Positions 61,746 to 64,000 of a DNA stretch of 64,000 nt are shown here, one piece after another. Every line of letters begins with the position of its first letter. Position 1 is the stretch's first letter. The translations under genes were made by a program, and so were the position numbers. A model generated the notes under the pieces. That model saw nothing but the letters and a program-made list of their open reading frames with translations, ran no database searches and had not been told where the DNA came from. Origin of the DNA: Rostratula benghalensis (taxonomy: Eukaryota; Chordata; Aves; Charadriiformes; Rostratulidae); assembly GCA_013399305.1 (NCBI GenBank), contig VXAI01000082.1:3124674-3188673 (forward strand), written 5' to 3'.

Positions 61746-64000
61746 TGTTTGTGGTGAACATGCATACGATGGAAAGAAGCCAGTGTGACTGGTAAGGTCT
61801 AAGCCGAGCTTGAAGTGTTGGCAGTTGGGGAAAAAAAAAAGAGTTTTCAAGAGCAACTTGCTGACATAAGGTATGGAAATTCATGATACTCAGTGATCCA
61901 CATCTTTCTATGTCAATATGTCATGCCCTTTTGTGCCTCTTTTCATAGTTGAACTGTATTTTAAACAACTGAAAAGGAGATTTAAAGGGACAAACATGGA
62001 GATTTCAGCAAAATCATAAAAATATATCTTAATGCAAGAATTAAGCAAGAGTGTTCTTAATTTGTTCATAATTCTAACACAGTGCTCCTTCCATAATGAC
62101 AAAAATCTATTTCACATTTTTGGATACTTGTTGAAAAAAGGAGGCATTTCTTCTTTCTGTCTTTCCTTGAACATATATTAATATATTTATTAAAAAAAAC
62201 ATGCATGCTTTCCATTTAACTTTTAAGGAAATTCTTATTCTGATCATTAGTTCAGATTCTGTTCTACCATCTGTTCTACCCTAACTTTAACATGATGCTG
62301 CATTGTTGCAATTTTTTTAAGCACTGATGATCCAACGGTTGGATAAGAGCACTCAGCTTTTAAGTCTTGAACATATCAGGATAAGCATGTGAAGGATTTT
62401 ATTCCATTAAAAGAACTACGGGGCTGAGATTTGTTTCTTTATGTCATACTATAAGGCGAAATCCCTGTTTAGTGCTAAAGAAAACTGACACAGGACAAGG
62501 TCTTCTCCTTGGCCTCCAAAATGGGAAAAGTTAAAAGGAAAGTATCACATCAACCTTCTCACATTCATATAGTTTTTAACAAACTTCAGCCGTCCTTTCA
62601 TTTCCATCTGCATTAGGTAGTCAAAAGCTCTAAGTATACAAAGCTCAGAGAACCTGAACCACGAAATAAAACCTCTTTGGTTTCCCCATTCACAGCATCA
62701 TTGACTGAATCAAGAGAGCTGCACAGGTAGATGCCACCCAGCCCCTTCCATGTGGCAGGTCATTTTTCTGCAAGAATGTGGCAATCCTGGAAGGTTTTAC
62801 GCAAACCTGCCTGCCCTCTCCCCTTTTCTGCATCTTTCTTTCCACCCCAGCTTGCAATACACTTGCACTGCAGCATATTGGTCATCAAATTAAAATTCAG
62901 GAAGTGCCTTTATGGGAGATTTTCCTTTGCAGAAAAGTGATGGCAAATGTTCTGCAAATGTATGCACTATATATTTGATATTACAGAAAACAACACATAT
63001 GTGAACCATGAAAGACAATTCCCAGAGATTTTCTTCCTCCAATAAACTAGTAAAACAGTCAGCAAAATAAGTGAGTTTCTAAGCTCTTCATCTCTCTCTG
63101 TATCTATTCATTTGCATTAAATCCCATTAATATTTCACTTAGTGTTCAAAATTTCAATTGGGGGAGGGAGGAAGCTGCCACTACAATGATTTTTTTCAAA
63201 ATTAATGTTCAAAGTTGCTGCATATACTGAACACTTTAATGCAGGCACTGCACTGTAGCAAGTTGAAAGGAAATCTCATTAGGAGAGGATTCCAGGACAA
63301 AAATAGCACCATCACTGTTAGTACTAATTAGTAGCTTTTTCTGCTGTTTCCAAAGAAGTTCCAAAAACTGAATGGGTAGATGGACTATTTCATCCCAGTG
63401 GTATTCTTCCAGGTCAGGGGTGAGACACCTTGTGAGTGTGGTGCTACTTCTTGTTCTAATCCAACAGCCAAATAGCCTGCCAATTTCTTAATCCAGTAAT
63501 AAAAAGAAATTCAGGTCTGCAACTCTGTAATAACAATATCAGGAAACAAAAGAAATGTAATTTCTTAATAGAATTGATGGAGTTCTTGTCTTTCAAAATT
63601 AACTGAACAGTATTTTAAATGTTTTCAAATTTGTAGGTCAGAACTTTGAATTCTGACATGTATTTTTAAAGTTGTCTGTGTAATATACTAAGACAGTAAT
63701 CCATTTTAATCATACTATTAACAATGAACAGGCCGGGTACGCAGGCAGAATATGCGTCTTCTAGCCATGAGACGACTGAAAGAATATTCCTGCACAGTGG
63801 ATTCAGAAGGCACAGGAATGAAGGGATCAGTGAATCAGTGCAAAATAAACTCTCACATGAGTTACAAAACAAAAGAAAAATTTCTGAAACAGGATACAAC
63901 TTTAGATTATCATCAACTCTTGCTATGATTCACTTCAGTTTGGCTTATAGAAAGGCATAGACAAGCAAGCAAATTGACAGCATTTACAAAAACATTGATA
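61746..64000. other. AT-rich non-coding stretch, no gene seen
   Basis: No gene or named repeat recognised up to the window end. A 15-bp palindrome lies at 62330-62344. The frames at 62731-62940, 63666-63899 and 63724-63960 lie on both strands without protein features. Confidence 0.5.

Noticed and set aside
1..64000. tRNA, rRNA, snRNA or CRISPR-like arrays
   Set aside because: No cloverleaf-compatible sequence with conserved boxes, no ribosomal blocks and no regularly spaced repeats were found by eye; a covariance-model scan would be decisive.
1..64000. Bacterial-type operons, ribosome binding sites or terminators
   Set aside because: Repeat content and lack of long frames mark this as vertebrate nuclear DNA, so such features do not apply.

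Overview
The window looks like nuclear DNA from a bird: AT-rich, CpG-poor, with no CpG island, operon or dense coding region. The diagnosis rests on about eleven copies of CR1, the dominant LINE of bird genomes, several with the typical 5'-truncated form and short 3' tails such as repeated ATTCTATG or GATTCTGT. One short stretch also resembles the start of an avian ERVL-type LTR. I cannot name the species or chromosome. One ambiguous base (N) lies at 32178.

No protein-coding gene of the host could be recognised. All open frames are short (121 codons or fewer). Those that look like protein are pieces of CR1 reverse transcriptase or linker, and the rest look like chance frames. The best exon-like segment is 59536-59664 on the plus strand, which has good splice-site sequences on both sides, but it matches no protein I know. 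The window is therefore best read as an intergenic gene desert or part of a very large intron.

Layout: 1-3.1 kb unique; 3.1-3.9 kb CR1 (-); 6.7 kb CR1 tail (+); 11.0 kb young-looking CR1 tail (+); 15.3 kb LTR remnant; 16.3-16.7 kb GC-richer patch; 17.8-18.85 kb 1-kb CR1 (-); 19-28 kb mostly unique with a MIR-like SINE (23.4 kb), a degraded palindromic-element scrap (23.0 kb) and a very old LINE scrap (26 kb); 28.5-29.7 kb and 32.0-33.0 kb ancient CR1/L3-like LINEs; 30.6 kb and 36.4-36.8 kb CR1 tails (+); 33.2-33.4 kb a possible conserved non-coding element; 37.3 kb AT-rich simple repeat; 38.4 kb a 26-bp palindrome; 40.8 kb a palindromic MITE-like hairpin; 41.5 kb CR1 (-); 42-50 kb mostly unique, with a possible conserved element at 48.8-49.2 kb; 50.0-58.8 kb a cluster of four CR1 pieces, all minus strand, two of them internally deleted, with a GC-rich unclassified repeat at 53 kb, an L2/SINE-type tail at 54.9 kb and an AT-palindrome block at 57.2 kb; 61.3-61.75 kb two further palindromic-element remnants.

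Functionally this is a repeat graveyard that records several generations of LINE activity, with a few non-repetitive stretches that could be regulatory. I found no convincing undescribed system. The most useful leads are a 45-bp sequence present twice 12 kb apart, the two internally deleted CR1 copies, the hairpin-forming elements, the candidate exon and the candidate conserved elements. Family assignments come from recall of consensus sequences without alignment software, so boundaries are approximate.
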